NCBI GenBank assembly: GCA_025331125.1
Contig: JAOALB010000001.1
Span: 682,001 to 746,000 of the forward strand
DNA from: Mycogone perniciosa
Lineage: Eukaryota > Ascomycota > Sordariomycetes > Hypocreales > Hypocreaceae
DNA: 64,000 nucleotides
Reading direction: 5' to 3'
Shown here piece by piece: positions 22,466 through 33,014 of the stretch. How positions within the stretch are numbered: the first letter of the stretch is position 1; every line of letters starts with the position of its first letter. The notes under the pieces were generated by a model that saw only the letters and a list, made by a program, of their open reading frames with translations, was not told where the DNA came from and ran no database searches. Both the position numbers and the translations under genes were made by a program.

Positions 22466-23178
22466 GGGCTAAAGGAGTTTTATGCTTCGTGGGCAGAGGA
22501 AATATCGGAGCAGCTTGGAGATACTATCCTCATCATTGGGTCATTGAGTCATTGGGGAATTACATACTAAATTTTTTCTTGCTTCAAATGGGGAGATAAC
22601 GGGTACTATATGGGATGGGTTTGTGGTTCCGGCTTATTGAGTTGGGATGTCTGTCCTGGGATCTTTCTGTCATCCAGGAATTGAAGGCCAAACATGGCCT
22701 TAGTATACAACAAATGGGTAGCATGGGAAATAAAAATTTGACGTTTTTTTAAACAGTGCTTCCCTCGTGTGCCTCAGTAGCTGGAAGTGGTGATGCTTTT
22801 GAAGGGTGACGGGTGAAATGTGAGCTGATACCACGGACATGCCAAAATCAAGACGGCTATCGAACCTATAAGGTGCTTGGTATTAACAATGCAAAACAAC
22901 GACCAAGTTTCGGTAGCTTTCTAAAGTCAGTTCAATTAATGACAGAAAAGGTGCAAAAGCAATTTTAAACTGTAGTATAATGTAAAATGGTCGAATGAGG
23001 TTGTGGCTATATACAAGTACGTAGAGTAAAAAGGACAGCCTTTGATTGGTCATATTGAAAGCAAGACCCCATTTTTCTTACCGTCTTGTTAGAGTGAACA
23101 ACATCTCAATATCCTTCTCGTCATTACTTTCAGGATGGCGTCTTCTTTCCATACCTTTGGCCATATAACCTAACGAAA
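22466..23178. other. Intergenic, no gene seen
   Basis: 713 bp holding the 3' end of the hydrolase-like gene and the promoter of the Ada-like gene. No RNA gene, repeat or convincing frame. Confidence 0.5.
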
Positions 23179-23868
23179 ATGAATTCTGGTATTCAAGAAA
23201 TGCATTCTAAGCCCTCACTATCGCTCTTTACGGATGATGAAACTCGCTGGCAGGCCCTCCAAACGCGCAACCCCACCGCCGACGGCTCCTTTGTCTACGG
23301 CGTCAAAACTACAAAGATCTTCTGTCGGCCCACGTGCAAAGCACGCTTAGCAAGGCGCGCAAACGTGCGGTTCTACGCCACGGGAGAGGAGGCTCGCGAG
23401 GCGGGCTTCCGGCCGTGCAAGAGATGCAAGCCTGAAGTGCTAGGGCTGATGCCGGAGGAGGCCGCGGTGCGGAAGATTTGGGCGTTTGTGCGAGACCAGG
23501 AAGCTGCTGCTGACGGCGTGGAGTCTGGAGAGAATCGGATGATGAGCTTGAGCCAAATGGCCAGGCAGACGGGATTGTCCAAGTGGCATTTCCATCGGGT
23601 GTTTAAGAAGTGTGTTGGAGTGACGCCATCCGAGTGCCTGAAGATGCAGCGAGAAGCAGAGGCTGGTGGTGGTGCTTCGACATGGAATCCAGGTGATGTG
23701 AGTGGGCTGGAGCAAGTGGACATTGGTGACTTTGACTTTGATTTTGGATTCCTTGGTGATCCGCTTCTTGGACTTGAGAGGCTGAGCACGGAGGGATCGT
23801 CTGCGACCAGCGAATGCGGACCTTGGTCGTTTGACGATTTGGTGAGATGGCCTGACAAGGACGGTTAA
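23179..23868 (+). CDS. Ada-type methylphosphotriester-binding / AraC-HTH protein
   Basis: 229 residues, single exon. N-terminal Ada metal-binding domain (~18-90): WQALQTRNPTADGSFVYGVKTT precedes Cys49, Cys53 (FCRPTCKAR), Cys80 and Cys83 (RPCKRC), the four Zn ligands of bacterial Ada N-domains; in Ada one of these accepts a methyl group from DNA phosphotriesters. A C-terminal AraC-type helix-turn-helix follows (SLSQMARQTGLSKWHFHRVFKKCVGVTPSECL, ~123-155). The tail is acidic/aromatic (DIGDFDFDFGFLGDPLLGLE), like a transcription activation region. The O6-methylguanine methyltransferase domain of bacterial Ada is absent. Expected role: DNA-methylation-damage sensing transcription factor in the nucleus. 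The domain set is bacterial in origin and scattered in fungi; transfer is inferred, not shown. Confidence 0.9.
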   Translation: MNSGIQEMHSKPSLSLFTDDETRWQALQTRNPTADGSFVYGVKTTKIFCRPTCKARLARRANVRFYATGEEAREAGFRPCKRCKPEVLGLMPEEAAVRKIWAFVRDQEAAADGVESGENRMMSLSQMARQTGLSKWHFHRVFKKCVGVTPSECLKMQREAEAGGGASTWNPGDVSGLEQVDIGDFDFDFGFLGDPLLGLERLSTEGSSATSECGPWSFDDLVRWPDKDG

Positions 23869-24537
23869 CGGCACCCGTATGATCATGACACTCTACAAGT
23901 CCTTTTATTCTACGGATGAGGTTTCTCGACATTTGAACTCGAAGTATCAGCAAAGTCTGACCATGGTGATGGAGACCTTGGATGTGGAGCACACGATACA
24001 GCGTAAAGCATGCGGTGTCCCCTTTTCTGGAACCGGCCCTTGCCACAACAGGACTCAGGAGAAGAGGAAGATTTCATCTCTCTTCGAGATGACATGGATC
24101 AGCTCACCACCATTTGTCCAGATCAGGAAGTTGGGTTACGTCTTGATGACTAAAACATGCGCTCTGATTGGCCCGCACTGAACGGGGATCTCACTTACAT
24201 GGAAAAGCGATATGAAAAGTGACGAGTGAAAACGACGGCACCGCTGAAATCGCCGCTTGTCAACGTGCTTTATTGAGTCTATTTCAAATTACAGGCTCAG
24301 GGATTGGTCCGGGTGCTGGACTGTCGAATTCCGAGACCCATTCAAGATCGCTCGATTGCTTCCTTCTTCTGGGACTTCATTCACTCGCCACCAAAGGGCA
24401 TATAATACTGCCTTCTTTCGCCATATCTATCACTGGAAGATCATACCCTAATATTACAATCTCTTCAATCGCCCTCTTCCCATTCCCATCTTGACCAATT
24501 CCCGTACCAAGACTTCACCCATCAGACATCCACCACC
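23869..24537. other. Intergenic, promoter of the CCC1-like transporter
   Basis: The first part is 3' flank of the Ada-like gene. The last ~250 bp are pyrimidine-rich and precede a CACCATGG start context. Nothing else recognised. Confidence 0.45.
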
Positions 24538-25338
24538 ATGGCCCTCCCTCCCACAGAATCATCCCCCTTACTCCCCGCCGAGCCCGCCATCGAACGTCCC
24601 TGGGACAGCAAAACACTCATCTCACACGATGAATCCTCCTCCTCCTTCGACCTCACCGACGTCCTCCGCGACGTCATCATCGGCTTCTCAGACGGCCTCA
24701 CCGTCCCCTTCGCTCTCACCGCAGGCCTCTCCAGCCTCGGCAGCACAAAACTCGTCATCATGGGCGGTCTCGCCGAGCTCTTCTCCGGCATGATCAGTAT
24801 GGGTCTCGGCGCCTACCTCGCCGCCGTCACCGAGCGCGACCACTACCACTCCGAGGAGCAGCGCGAGATGCGCCTAGTCAACTCCTCCTCCGCACACTCT
24901 CGTCTGCCCACCGACGACATCTACTACACCCTGGAAAAGTACAACGTCTCCCGCGCAGCTGCCACACCTCTCGTCGAGGAACTGTGCAAGAACCGCGATC
25001 AGTGGATCCGCTGGCGCATGGATTTCTCCCTGAGACTCGAGAGGCCCAACATTCACCGCGCGTGGATCTCCGGTGTGACTATGGGCCTGAGTTACTTCAT
25101 CGGTGGCTTGATTCCCATGATTCCTTACTTTGTCATGGACCGCGTCCGTGATGCCTTGTTTGTCTCAATTGCTGTTACGGTTATTATTCTCCTGGGCTTT
25201 GGCTACGTCAAGAACTACGTTGCCATCAGGAATCACCGGGCGGGACTCTGGGGTGCACTACAGACGCTGGTGATAGGTGTACTAGCTGCAGGGACGAGTT
25301 ATGTCATTGTCAAGACATTAGATAGGGCGGATGTATAA
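24538..25338 (+). CDS. CCC1/VIT1-family vacuolar iron/manganese transporter
   Basis: 266 residues, single exon, with start context CACCATGG. Imports Fe2+/Mn2+ into the vacuole for storage in the family's studied members. A dileucine-like N-terminus (SSPLLPAE) precedes the diagnostic first helix DVLRDVIIGFSDGLTVPFAL (~40-59). TM2 follows (KLVIMGGLAELFSGMISMGLGAYLA), then an acidic cytosolic loop with repeated Glu/Met (TERDHYHSEEQREMRL), the metal-binding module of the family. A block RAWISGVTMGLSYFIGGLIPMIPY and two further C-terminal hydrophobic segments make five predicted membrane spans. Length and order match fungal VIT-type proteins. In fungi such genes are often repressed under iron starvation by GATA/HapX factors; I did not identify sites here. 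Confidence 0.93.
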   Translation: MALPPTESSPLLPAEPAIERPWDSKTLISHDESSSSFDLTDVLRDVIIGFSDGLTVPFALTAGLSSLGSTKLVIMGGLAELFSGMISMGLGAYLAAVTERDHYHSEEQREMRLVNSSSAHSRLPTDDIYYTLEKYNVSRAAATPLVEELCKNRDQWIRWRMDFSLRLERPNIHRAWISGVTMGLSYFIGGLIPMIPYFVMDRVRDALFVSIAVTVIILLGFGYVKNYVAIRNHRAGLWGALQTLVIGVLAAGTSYVIVKTLDRADV

Positions 25339-25641
25339 TATGTTGCATTTTGGCGGGATGTTTTATTACCACTCTGTATTCTTTTATGGCGTTAGGGAGG
25401 GACATCAAAAGCGTGGGAAAGGGTATCACGCAGGTTTCAAGGCTTTAATCATTACACGACGCAAACGACCATCGAATTAAAACAAGATAATTCTTCTCGC
25501 TCTCTCTTTCTGTTCCTAATTCATTGTATGTGTCACACTCGTGAACCAATCTACAGTACGAAAGAATCGCTCGACAGCCTCAAAGTCTTCAACGCTTGAT
25601 ATCCTCGATATTCATGGTGGGACCAAGGGGCATGGCTCTCT
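25339..25641. other. Intergenic between convergent genes
   Basis: About 300 bp of 3' flanking sequence. Nothing recognised. Confidence 0.4.
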
Positions 25642-26238
25642 TCACCTCCTCGATCGACCCTTTCCACGACCTCTCCTTCGGCCTGCTTTCCTCTCCCTAC
25701 CTCGGCTCTGTGTAGGTACTGTTGTCGACCCCTGAGCGCTCGCCGACTCAATTCTAATACTCTCCAGTTCCTCCGGCGTCAAGCCGAGTTGACCTCCAAA
25801 TTTCTGCAATCTGCACGCAGCCATCATCAGTACCTCGCTACCTGCGTTGTCTCAACCGCAAACTAAAAAAAACGTGAGAAGGAGAGAAAGAAGAAGCAGA
25901 AGAAGAAGAAGAGAGGGAGAAAGGAAAATGGGAGCAAAGGGGGGGAAAACATACTTGCGATTCAGCATTCGACTCGCCAGCGTAAACACCATCACAACCC
26001 CAAAAACAATGCTCAGAACGCTCGTCTCCATCAAGCCTATTCTCCTCTTAATGAGACGAAGAAAGGACGGAAACATCCCCGGCGTCACAACCCATTTGTA
26101 CATCCTCTCCGCAATGGCGTGTCAGTTCTGGATGAGCCTGGATATGGCGTCCGGAGTTCTGGATAACGCAACGAGGCTGAGGGTGAAGATCGTGCCAGAG
26201 AGAATCCCGAGCAGAATTATGAAGGATAATTGAAGCAT
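25642..26238 (-). CDS. Small membrane protein with an in-frame TGA (possible readthrough, unspliced intron or broken gene)
   Basis: Exon 1 25955-26238 and exon 2 25642-25810, joined by a 144-nt GT...AG intron (GTATGT donor, acceptor at GTGCAG). Codons 1-38 encode a hydrophobic helix (LQLSFIILLGILSGTIFTLS) and a polar end. Codon 39 is TGA (genomic 26122-26124). The same frame then continues with HAIAERMYKWVVTPGMFPSF and a second hydrophobic helix (METSVLSIVFGVVMVFTLAS). Exon 2 adds FGGQLGLTPEELESIRIESA and an Arg-rich tail. Continuity on both sides in one frame suggests a single ~150-residue protein. A 66-nt intron with a weak donor (GTTGCG; acceptor GCGGAG) would remove the TGA in frame. Function unknown; two-helix membrane protein. 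Confidence 0.5.
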
Positions 26239-26858
26239 ACGTAAATAGAGTCTGACGGTGTAACGCCATAAAAGGGATAAATGGGCTGGCCAGTGATGGT
26301 TGTTGAGCCTTCGTTCCCCGGGTTCGCGTGAAAACCCCATTTTTGGAAAGGATGATATTAAAAAAAGAGCGGGAAAAAAAACACAAGCTAACTCGAGCGA
26401 TTGATGATGTATTAAGATATTCCGGGGGGAGCAAAATCTGCCAGGGGGAAGAGTATGATGCTGGTGGAAAGGGGGAGTGCAACAAGAATAGGAGATCGAC
26501 TCTGAAAGGGACATTCCCCTAAGCCTATCATTAAGGGAGATGTAGCTTCAAGGCGCTTTCTCATCTGCATATTCCCCTGCAGCCGCAGGCAGGACTTTCC
26601 GAGTTGCCATGTCGGAAGTGAAGTTGCAACCAAGCTCAAAAGAGCATGCGATAGTAACTGAGGTTCATGATTACTGTCCTCTACACCACACCATTATGGC
26701 CCCCTCCCTTACCAGATCCCATTTTCCCCTGGCCCCAGAAATCTTTTCGTGAAACATATAGTAATACACAAGTCCAAGAGCATATCCATACTCAATAATC
26801 GTTACCTCTGCCTTATTCGTGGCGTTCCTCAACCGCTTGGAAAGTGACCCCGCCTCAT
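26239..26858. other. Intergenic, no gene seen
   Basis: Promoter side of the small membrane protein gene and 3' flank of the ZZ/EF-hand gene. Overlapping short frames only. Confidence 0.4.
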
Positions 26859-29567
26859 CTAGGGGATACAGAAGTCAATCCAGCTGCCGAGATAATCCAG
26901 CCTATTCCCCTGGTGTTCCTGACTCTTGTATATCTCCTCAAACTCCTCAAAACTGAGCCTTCCCCAACCACCCCTGTCGGCGGCTTGAGCCTTTGCAATG
27001 TTGAGTTGCTTCCACTTCCGCAGCGTCTCTGATGTAGGCTCGCTGACGGTGGTCGCAATGGATACCTGGTCTGCATCTCTCTTGGTGCCGTCCCCAGAGA
27101 ATGGGCTGGCATTGAGGTTCGATGACGGTGGTCTTGAGACACTGGCAACTGAGGCCACGTTATTGGGGCGGAATTGTGGCAAGGTAGGGTCGTGGTATTC
27201 GGCCTCGGCTTCTTCATCTGAAGAAGATCCTTCAAGTTGTTCGTCCCGCAGCACTTCAACCACAAGGTCAAGCTCTACAGCATTCCGAGGCTCCTGTTGT
27301 TCAATTGTATATCCAGTTTCAGTAAGCAGCTCTTCGAGCGTCTTATCCTCGATAGCCTTCCCAATATGGATTGTAGCGCCTTCCCGCTGAGTCGTATGGC
27401 TATGACCTTCCTCGCCAGATAATTCAATGGTGTCTATCGCTTCTTTGTGCTTTTCTCGTTGTGCTTTTGTCTCAGCCGCCTCAACCGCAAGATCTTCAGC
27501 CGGTTTGAAGATGGTGTCCAGCAGTTCGTTGAACGCCTGTTGCGTCACCTGATAGAGTATTTCCTTGCCCGCATCCCGTTCGGGACCAGGAATGCCCATT
27601 CCTCCCCAGCGTTCGGGGAAGCTTCTGGAGGATGCTGACCCGTTAGACCGAGTCTCGAAATCGTCCGTGTCCTCGACAAATCGAACCTTGGAACTAGAGC
27701 GGGAGCGCGTCACTGCAGGACGTTGGCCAGCTGCCTTGGAACTTTCGCCCATGAAGCTGGCATTGGCAAGAATATCTTCTTCATCTGCCCAGTTATCCGG
27801 GGGCTCTCCACCCTCTTCCTCGTCGAGATAGAATAGCCTTCGTTTCCATCTTTCGAGGAGCTGTTTCCGAGCCATCTGCCGGCGATAGGTCTCTAAATTG
27901 CGACTCCGGCAGCGAAGGGCTGTTATGTATGATTCCCGGATTTCGCTCTCTGTGGGAACCCTACTAGCTCCGAAAATATCGGACTCTGCTTCATTCCGTT
28001 CATTAGCGTCTTGGTCCTGGTCTTCGTCTTCACCATCATCTTCTGTATCGTCTGTTTCATGGTTGGCGCTGAGGGCACTCATCAATATGCCCGGCACTTC
28101 TTCAAGAGAGACTGGTGGTTCTAGTAGAGTTTCCCAGTGCATGCGATCCGTGTAATTACCGCTTTGACGGCGTACAGTGCGCCAGTTTGTATCGATATCA
28201 TTACCTGCTACCAACCGGCGATGTGGTCGCATAGTATCACAGGCAAAGAGGCTCGTTAAAATGTCTTCACGATCGGCTGTGTCCTTTCCATCGGCAACAA
28301 CCACGTCCTCATATCCAGGCATAATTTCGACACTTCCGTCAACACGATATCTCTTGCCCTCGAATGCCAATGCGGCATCAGCAGACGGCACCCGACCCTC
28401 TCGCCCAAAAAGGCTGCTCAGGGGCTGACGGCTAGAAACAAGTTGTTGGGCCTCGGTGCTGGCGAGTAGCTGGTCTTCGAGTCCATCAAGAATATCTTTA
28501 TGCATTTGCTTGTAGAGCACGTAGTAGGCCCGGAACATGCGGAGGAAGTCTCGTCTGTCAACGTAGCCGTCACCATCAATGTCGTAGCCCTCAAAAACCT
28601 TGCGAAGCTTATCCTTTCGTTTACGGTAAGACAAGCCGTGTAGGAATTCCGAAAAGCCAATGAGGTCATCCTTGTTGTAGTCGTAAAAGGAGAACATACG
28701 ATCGTGAATGAGGTTGGGCGATGCATGCCGCGAGCCTCCGGTCGGTACCAGACATCTCTCAAACGTTTTGCGGTCCATCGCAATGCACAACTCGTCAGGG
28801 TCATCTCTCCATTCCGTGTTTGCCATGAAAGTCCATTGCTCCCAGAAGGCTTCCAGCTCGGGTCGTTCAAAGCCAGTATCTCTCGAGAGCTTGGCAATCA
28901 ACCCCCTGGGCAGATTACGACGGCAAGTATCGGGATCTCCAGTGTACCAGACCGGTTGCATCTGCCGGGGTCCAAACGGCGGCGCAGGGACCCTGATCTT
29001 GTAGAAGATGTGTGTCTTGATATGGACATTTTGGGATTCGCAAGTTTCGCACAGGTCAAAGTCGGCGCAGTTGGCACATCGGTAGCGCACGCCACGAATA
29101 GGAACCATGCCACATGAATTACACTGGCATCCCCGATGGACACAACCGTTGCGCCGGGCATTATCCTCAGAAACCCGAAAGAGCAAGTTCACAATGTTAT
29201 GTCCAGCCCTCTGCGGTGTTGGAAAGCTAGCAGGTTCGTTCCACCAGTCATCAGCGTTGTTCTCCACGGCCACTTCACCATCGCCCACGGGCTGGGCAAC
29301 GGGAGCATCTTGGTTCTCTGCATTTTCGTCGCCGGGGGCTTCTGAAGAAGAGCTGGAGCCGGTGCCATGGCCACGCGATCGCCTCCTACGGATGGCATTG
29401 CTCCTATGAAGACCAGCGCCGGAGGGAGGATCAACAGTCGTCTGCGAGATACGGGTTCGGGTCTGGTAGGCGTAGTACCCGACTGACACTGCCGCGACAA
29501 CAGACACGACAGCCACGGCGATCCGCGGCCGAGTGAGGGTTTCGGCCGAAGGAGTCGATAGCCACAT
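26859..29567 (-). CDS. Membrane-anchored ZZ zinc-finger and EF-hand protein
   Basis: 902 residues, one uninterrupted exon. An N-terminal transmembrane segment (~15-34, RIAVAVVSVVAAVSVGYYAY) precedes a basic stretch and a disordered linker. A ZZ-type zinc finger occupies ~141-190, with Cys149, Cys152, Cys164, Cys167, Cys173, Cys176 and His183/His186 as ligands (CNSCGMVPIRGVRYRCANC, DFDLCETC). Two EF-hands follow: loop DYNKDDLIGFSE (~296-307) and loop DIDGDGYVDRRD (~329-340), the second ending in Asp rather than Glu. The C-terminal half is acidic and partly helical, with no known domain. Likely a Ca2+-responsive protein-interaction factor on an organelle membrane; which membrane is not evident. 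Single-exon genes of this architecture are conserved hypothetical proteins in filamentous fungi to my knowledge. Confidence 0.85.
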   Translation of the reverse strand: MWLSTPSAETLTRPRIAVAVVSVVAAVSVGYYAYQTRTRISQTTVDPPSGAGLHRSNAIRRRRSRGHGTGSSSSSEAPGDENAENQDAPVAQPVGDGEVAVENNADDWWNEPASFPTPQRAGHNIVNLLFRVSEDNARRNGCVHRGCQCNSCGMVPIRGVRYRCANCADFDLCETCESQNVHIKTHIFYKIRVPAPPFGPRQMQPVWYTGDPDTCRRNLPRGLIAKLSRDTGFERPELEAFWEQWTFMANTEWRDDPDELCIAMDRKTFERCLVPTGGSRHASPNLIHDRMFSFYDYNKDDLIGFSEFLHGLSYRKRKDKLRKVFEGYDIDGDGYVDRRDFLRMFRAYYVLYKQMHKDILDGLEDQLLASTEAQQLVSSRQPLSSLFGREGRVPSADAALAFEGKRYRVDGSVEIMPGYEDVVVADGKDTADREDILTSLFACDTMRPHRRLVAGNDIDTNWRTVRRQSGNYTDRMHWETLLEPPVSLEEVPGILMSALSANHETDDTEDDGEDEDQDQDANERNEAESDIFGASRVPTESEIRESYITALRCRSRNLETYRRQMARKQLLERWKRRLFYLDEEEGGEPPDNWADEEDILANASFMGESSKAAGQRPAVTRSRSSSKVRFVEDTDDFETRSNGSASSRSFPERWGGMGIPGPERDAGKEILYQVTQQAFNELLDTIFKPAEDLAVEAAETKAQREKHKEAIDTIELSGEEGHSHTTQREGATIHIGKAIEDKTLEELLTETGYTIEQQEPRNAVELDLVVEVLRDEQLEGSSSDEEAEAEYHDPTLPQFRPNNVASVASVSRPPSSNLNASPFSGDGTKRDADQVSIATTVSEPTSETLRKWKQLNIAKAQAADRGGWGRLSFEEFEEIYKSQEHQGNRLDYLGSWIDFCIP

Positions 29568-30079
29568 GGCTATTGTTGCAACATCGTGATCGCCAGTCGA
29601 GGGGCGTGACTCGTGAGAGGACTGCTCGTCACTTGGAGGGCGGCTGTCTTGGGGCGGGCCGACTTCTGGGGACCTGGAGTACTGTCGTTTGCTGTAGGAA
29701 TGTTTGGGTCTCTCATCAGCATCAGCGTCTGGAGAAGAGAAGATTTGGACGATGGCAGCTGAGCAGATGCTAGAGTTGAGATTACAAAGAAGACTCTAGT
29801 TGACGAATCGCCATTTCCGAAGTTGATTACGAGCACTATGGCCGCACTTGCGCTAAAAGGTTGTTTGCTTAGAAGCTCCCGCACTTGGTAGGTCCTGCCA
29901 CACCCTCCGATCCGTGCGCTGTGGGGGAGCCGTTAGGCGGGTGTATGCGGTATTACAGTGGTTTTACAGTGGCGTTGTTCATTGATAATTCTCGTCAGCA
30001 GTTGTGCGGGTTGCAACGCTTCCTCCTCTTATCTTCTGCTGCTGCTGCTGTCCGGCGCAATTGCTCAGTCAAGATCAAT
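29568..30079. promoter_or_regulatory. Divergent promoter region: ZZ/EF-hand gene and RCF1
   Basis: 512 bp between the start codons of two divergently transcribed genes. Contains CT-rich and GCTGCT stretches near the RCF1 start. No discrete operator recognised. Confidence 0.4.
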
Positions 30080-30727
30080 ATGGCAGATAGACCATCAGAA
30101 TACCCTGGGCAAATGCCCTCGTCCTTTGACGACAAGTAAGCCGCCCCTCCAAATCCGCAGAGAGAGAGAGAGAGAGGGAGAGCATCCTACCTGCTCACAC
30201 AACCACAGAGAGCTATACAATGAACGGCCCATGCAAAAGGTCGTGCGCAAGCTCAAGGAAGAACCACTTGTTCCTCTAGGTACAATTCAATCCCCTGAAT
30301 CGATCCATTCAGCCATTGAAATCTATCCTAACCGACCGGCGCAGGAATCGGTCTCACTGTCTTCGCCTTCGTCAACGCCTACCTCGCCCTCCGCAGAGGC
30401 GACTCCCGGCAAGCCAACCGGATGTTCCGCGCCCGTGTCGCCGCCCAGGGCTTCACCGTCATCGCCATGGTCGCTGGCAGCATGTACTACAACAAGGACC
30501 GCGAAAAGTCCAAGGAGCTGCGCAAGCTGAAGGAGGAGCGGGACGCAGAGGAGAAGCGCCAGATGTGGATCCGGGAACTTGAGGCCCGAGACGAAGAGGA
30601 AAAGGCTATCAAGGCGACTATACAAAAGAGGGCGGCCGGAAACACCCAGGTCACAGAGCCCAGTGCTCAAGAAAACACTGAAGGCACTGGTGGAATCCTG
30701 GGGAAGATGGGATTGTGGTCCAAGGGC

Positions 30728-30758
<31 letters not shown>

Positions 30759-30886
30759 AACAGTCTACAGAGCCCGAGTCAGACGAGAAGAAGTCTAAGA
30801 AGGAGAATCCAAAGAGCTCTCTCGGAGCAATTGGCGAGGTTTTCTCATCAAAAAAGAAAGACGACAAGGAACCTTCAGATAAATAG
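30080..30886 (+). CDS. rcf1: Respiratory supercomplex factor 1 (HIG1 domain)
   Basis: Mitochondrial inner-membrane protein that helps assemble cytochrome c oxidase and III-IV supercomplexes. Exons 30080-30135, 30209-30279 and 30345-30886, 222 residues. The start MADRPSEYPG-PSSFDD leads to the conserved matrix/IMS segment ERPMQKVVRKLKEEPLVPLG. After the second intron comes the HIG1 helix pair: GIGLTVFAFVNAYLALRRGD and MFRARVAAQGFTVIAMVAGS, including the R-x-R-x3-QG motif of Rcf1. A long charged coiled-coil tail follows (KELRKLKEERDAEEKRQMW), with an Ala run and a Lys-rich end, typical of filamentous fungal RCF1. Introns are 73 and 65 nt, each preserving frame. A purine-rich tandem (GAGAGAGAGAGAGG) lies inside intron 1. 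Confidence 0.95.
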
Positions 30887-31137
30887 GGACATGATGTCAT
30901 TATATAAGGTGAAGGAGTCCATGAAACCTTCAAAAAGCATGTACAATAGGCGATGATGGGCGCGGTTCCCCCTACTCTTTTTGTATTCTGTTGTTATGAA
31001 CCAGCCTCGGCCGCTATGTATTATGACACCAATTTTGTTTACTGCCCGCAGTACACAAGCACACTCTATCAGGAGCATGACATCAAATACCCAAACCCAG
31101 ACGCTCGCAAGAAACCGAAATAAATGCTAGTATGCCC

Positions 31138-33014
31138 TCAGCCCATCGACCCCCCACTGCGATTCGCTCCTATGAGCCCTGCCATTTCCAATAAAGCTCT
31201 GTCCGCCGCTATGTCTCCTGTTCCAAGGTTGATCCTACGGCGGGCTTCGGCTTCTCTCTCCTCCCAAGCCCACCTCTCTGCTTGAGCCTTGGCCTCTGCA
31301 TCGTCACCGCACCCCCAGACTTCCAGCTTTTCGATCTGAAACCGGTCCTGGAAGTCAAACTTCCTGACAATGCTTGTATGAAACGCCCCGCCACGCGATT
31401 TGTAGTCGTGGTTGAAGACACCAAACTCGAAAGAATGATCGAGCAACAGGGACACTGGGCCGAGGGAGTGTACCCCTTCTCTCCGATGCGATTGTGACGG
31501 CTTAGGGTGTGGGCATCCAAAAGATAGACATGACCGGTTGCTCGGAGGTTTTGTGAAAGCTGCGTAGTCTGTATCTATGGTCGATGCCGGGAAGACATCA
31601 TGAATAGGTTCCAGTTGAAATAGAACTGTTTCTGAGTCACCAAAGCACTCTCTGTGTGTGTGCTTCCACGGCTCTCTGACATAGACCCCAAATGTCACAC
31701 GTTCAGATTTGCTGCCATGTGGAAACCTCTTTGGGGGAAGGGAGGCTGCAAATGAGGCCTCCTGGCCCCCATCGGGGACGTCTCCCAATCTAGTACCGCT
31801 TACCAACAGAATTGTTGGCACTCTCCAATTGAAGACCTTTGACTCGAAACTTCCCATCGAAAATCCGGCATCGTTGCCGGAATACAAGAGTCTGACTCTG
31901 CGAAAGAGGGCCGAGCCGGGAAGAAACAGTGATATTTGTGACAAGGCATGCTCGTTCAAAATCTCGCCATTGGTAAGTAATAGGGGCTGGGCCAGTCTCG
32001 GAATGCTCTGCGAGCCTTCTTTGCTTTCTTCCTTATGTTTCGAAAAGTCAAGGTCCTTGGAGAAGAGGAAATGCTCGAACAAGCCGTTGAATCCGGTGAA
32101 AAGATTGGGCAATAATATAGGAATAACGTTTTTGAACTGGTTATATCGGATACCCGGGGACGTCTCGACATTGACAAATGATGCGAGGATACACTCGGCA
32201 GTGGCTCGCAGGGTCTCCAGGTCGTCACCAGCAACTCGGCTGGAATACTGCGACAGGCTCTCTTGTGGATCCAGAGGCGCAGTCAGCAATAACAGCATCA
32301 ATAGCTTCCGGAAGTTGTCAGTCGGTATTATTGCGCCGTGGAATTCGGCAGCTTCACCACGTTTCACAGCTTCACTTATGTCGAGCAACTCAAATGCGGT
32401 GATGACAAGTTCGTCATCCTCATCCTCCTCGTGATCCATATCAATACCCGGCTCATCAACCGCAAAGCCCTTGGTGTGGCCATCTGAGCTTCCTTTGTGA
32501 TCATCTGGTTTTGAAGTTAGCAACGTGGCACTGGCTTCTGCTGCCTTGCGGTCATAGACAGCTAGACTCTTGAAAAGGAGCTTTGTCCTGTCAGTCGGTC
32601 CCCTGGCTAACACCCGCTTGTATCGCTCCGTCATGATGACCACGACCATAATCAGATGCGGAAGCTCCAACACCACTGGTGCATCGTGCAGGAAAGGAAA
32701 GGAGCCAAGATAGGAAAGCATCTGGAAGATAACGGGGGACGCGCCGAGGATATCCGGGACCTCCAGGAACCGCGCGATGGTGTCTTCCTTCAAGTACCGG
32801 ATGTCGCCTTGTTGATCTGCGAGCTTCTTGAAAACATCCTTCAGGGAGTAATACTCCAGTGATGTAAAGCACTTGTCTTTGAATCTGTGTGCCTGTTCAC
32901 GCAATATCAGCGAAAATTGGCCGTGATGCCAGATGGCGTGAGGCTCACGAGCTCATGCGTCAGCTCCTCGCGCGACCGCTGCGGCGGCCGTTCTTGGGAT
33001 TGGCCCTGGCCCAT
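31138..33014 (-). CDS. rtc5: TLDc-domain protein RTC5 (restriction of telomere capping 5 family)
   Basis: Exons 32949-33014 (22 codons) and 31138-32892, with a 56-nt intron (GTGAGC donor, CTGATAT-like branch, AACAG acceptor); 606 residues. The first exon starts MGQGQSQERPPQ, an N-terminal Gly context that suits N-myristoylation. Residues ~22-100 match the RTC5 N-terminal region (FKDKCFTSLEYYSLKDVFK). The C-terminal half carries the TLDc fold: LYSGNDAGFSMGSFESKVFNWRVPTILLVSGT, FGVYVREPWK, FQLEPIHDVFP, LDHSFEFGVFNHDY and a terminal EVWGCGDDAEAKAQAERWAWEEREAEARRRIN helix. Yeast Rtc5 acts on vacuolar V-ATPase assembly; the same is likely here. No long intergenic promoter feature was recognised upstream. 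Confidence 0.93.

Noticed and set aside
15650..25338. Possible secondary-metabolite cluster
   Set aside because: The neighbouring genes (F-box, GPI14, TRAX, hydrolase-like, Ada, CCC1-type) share no pathway and no backbone synthase is present.
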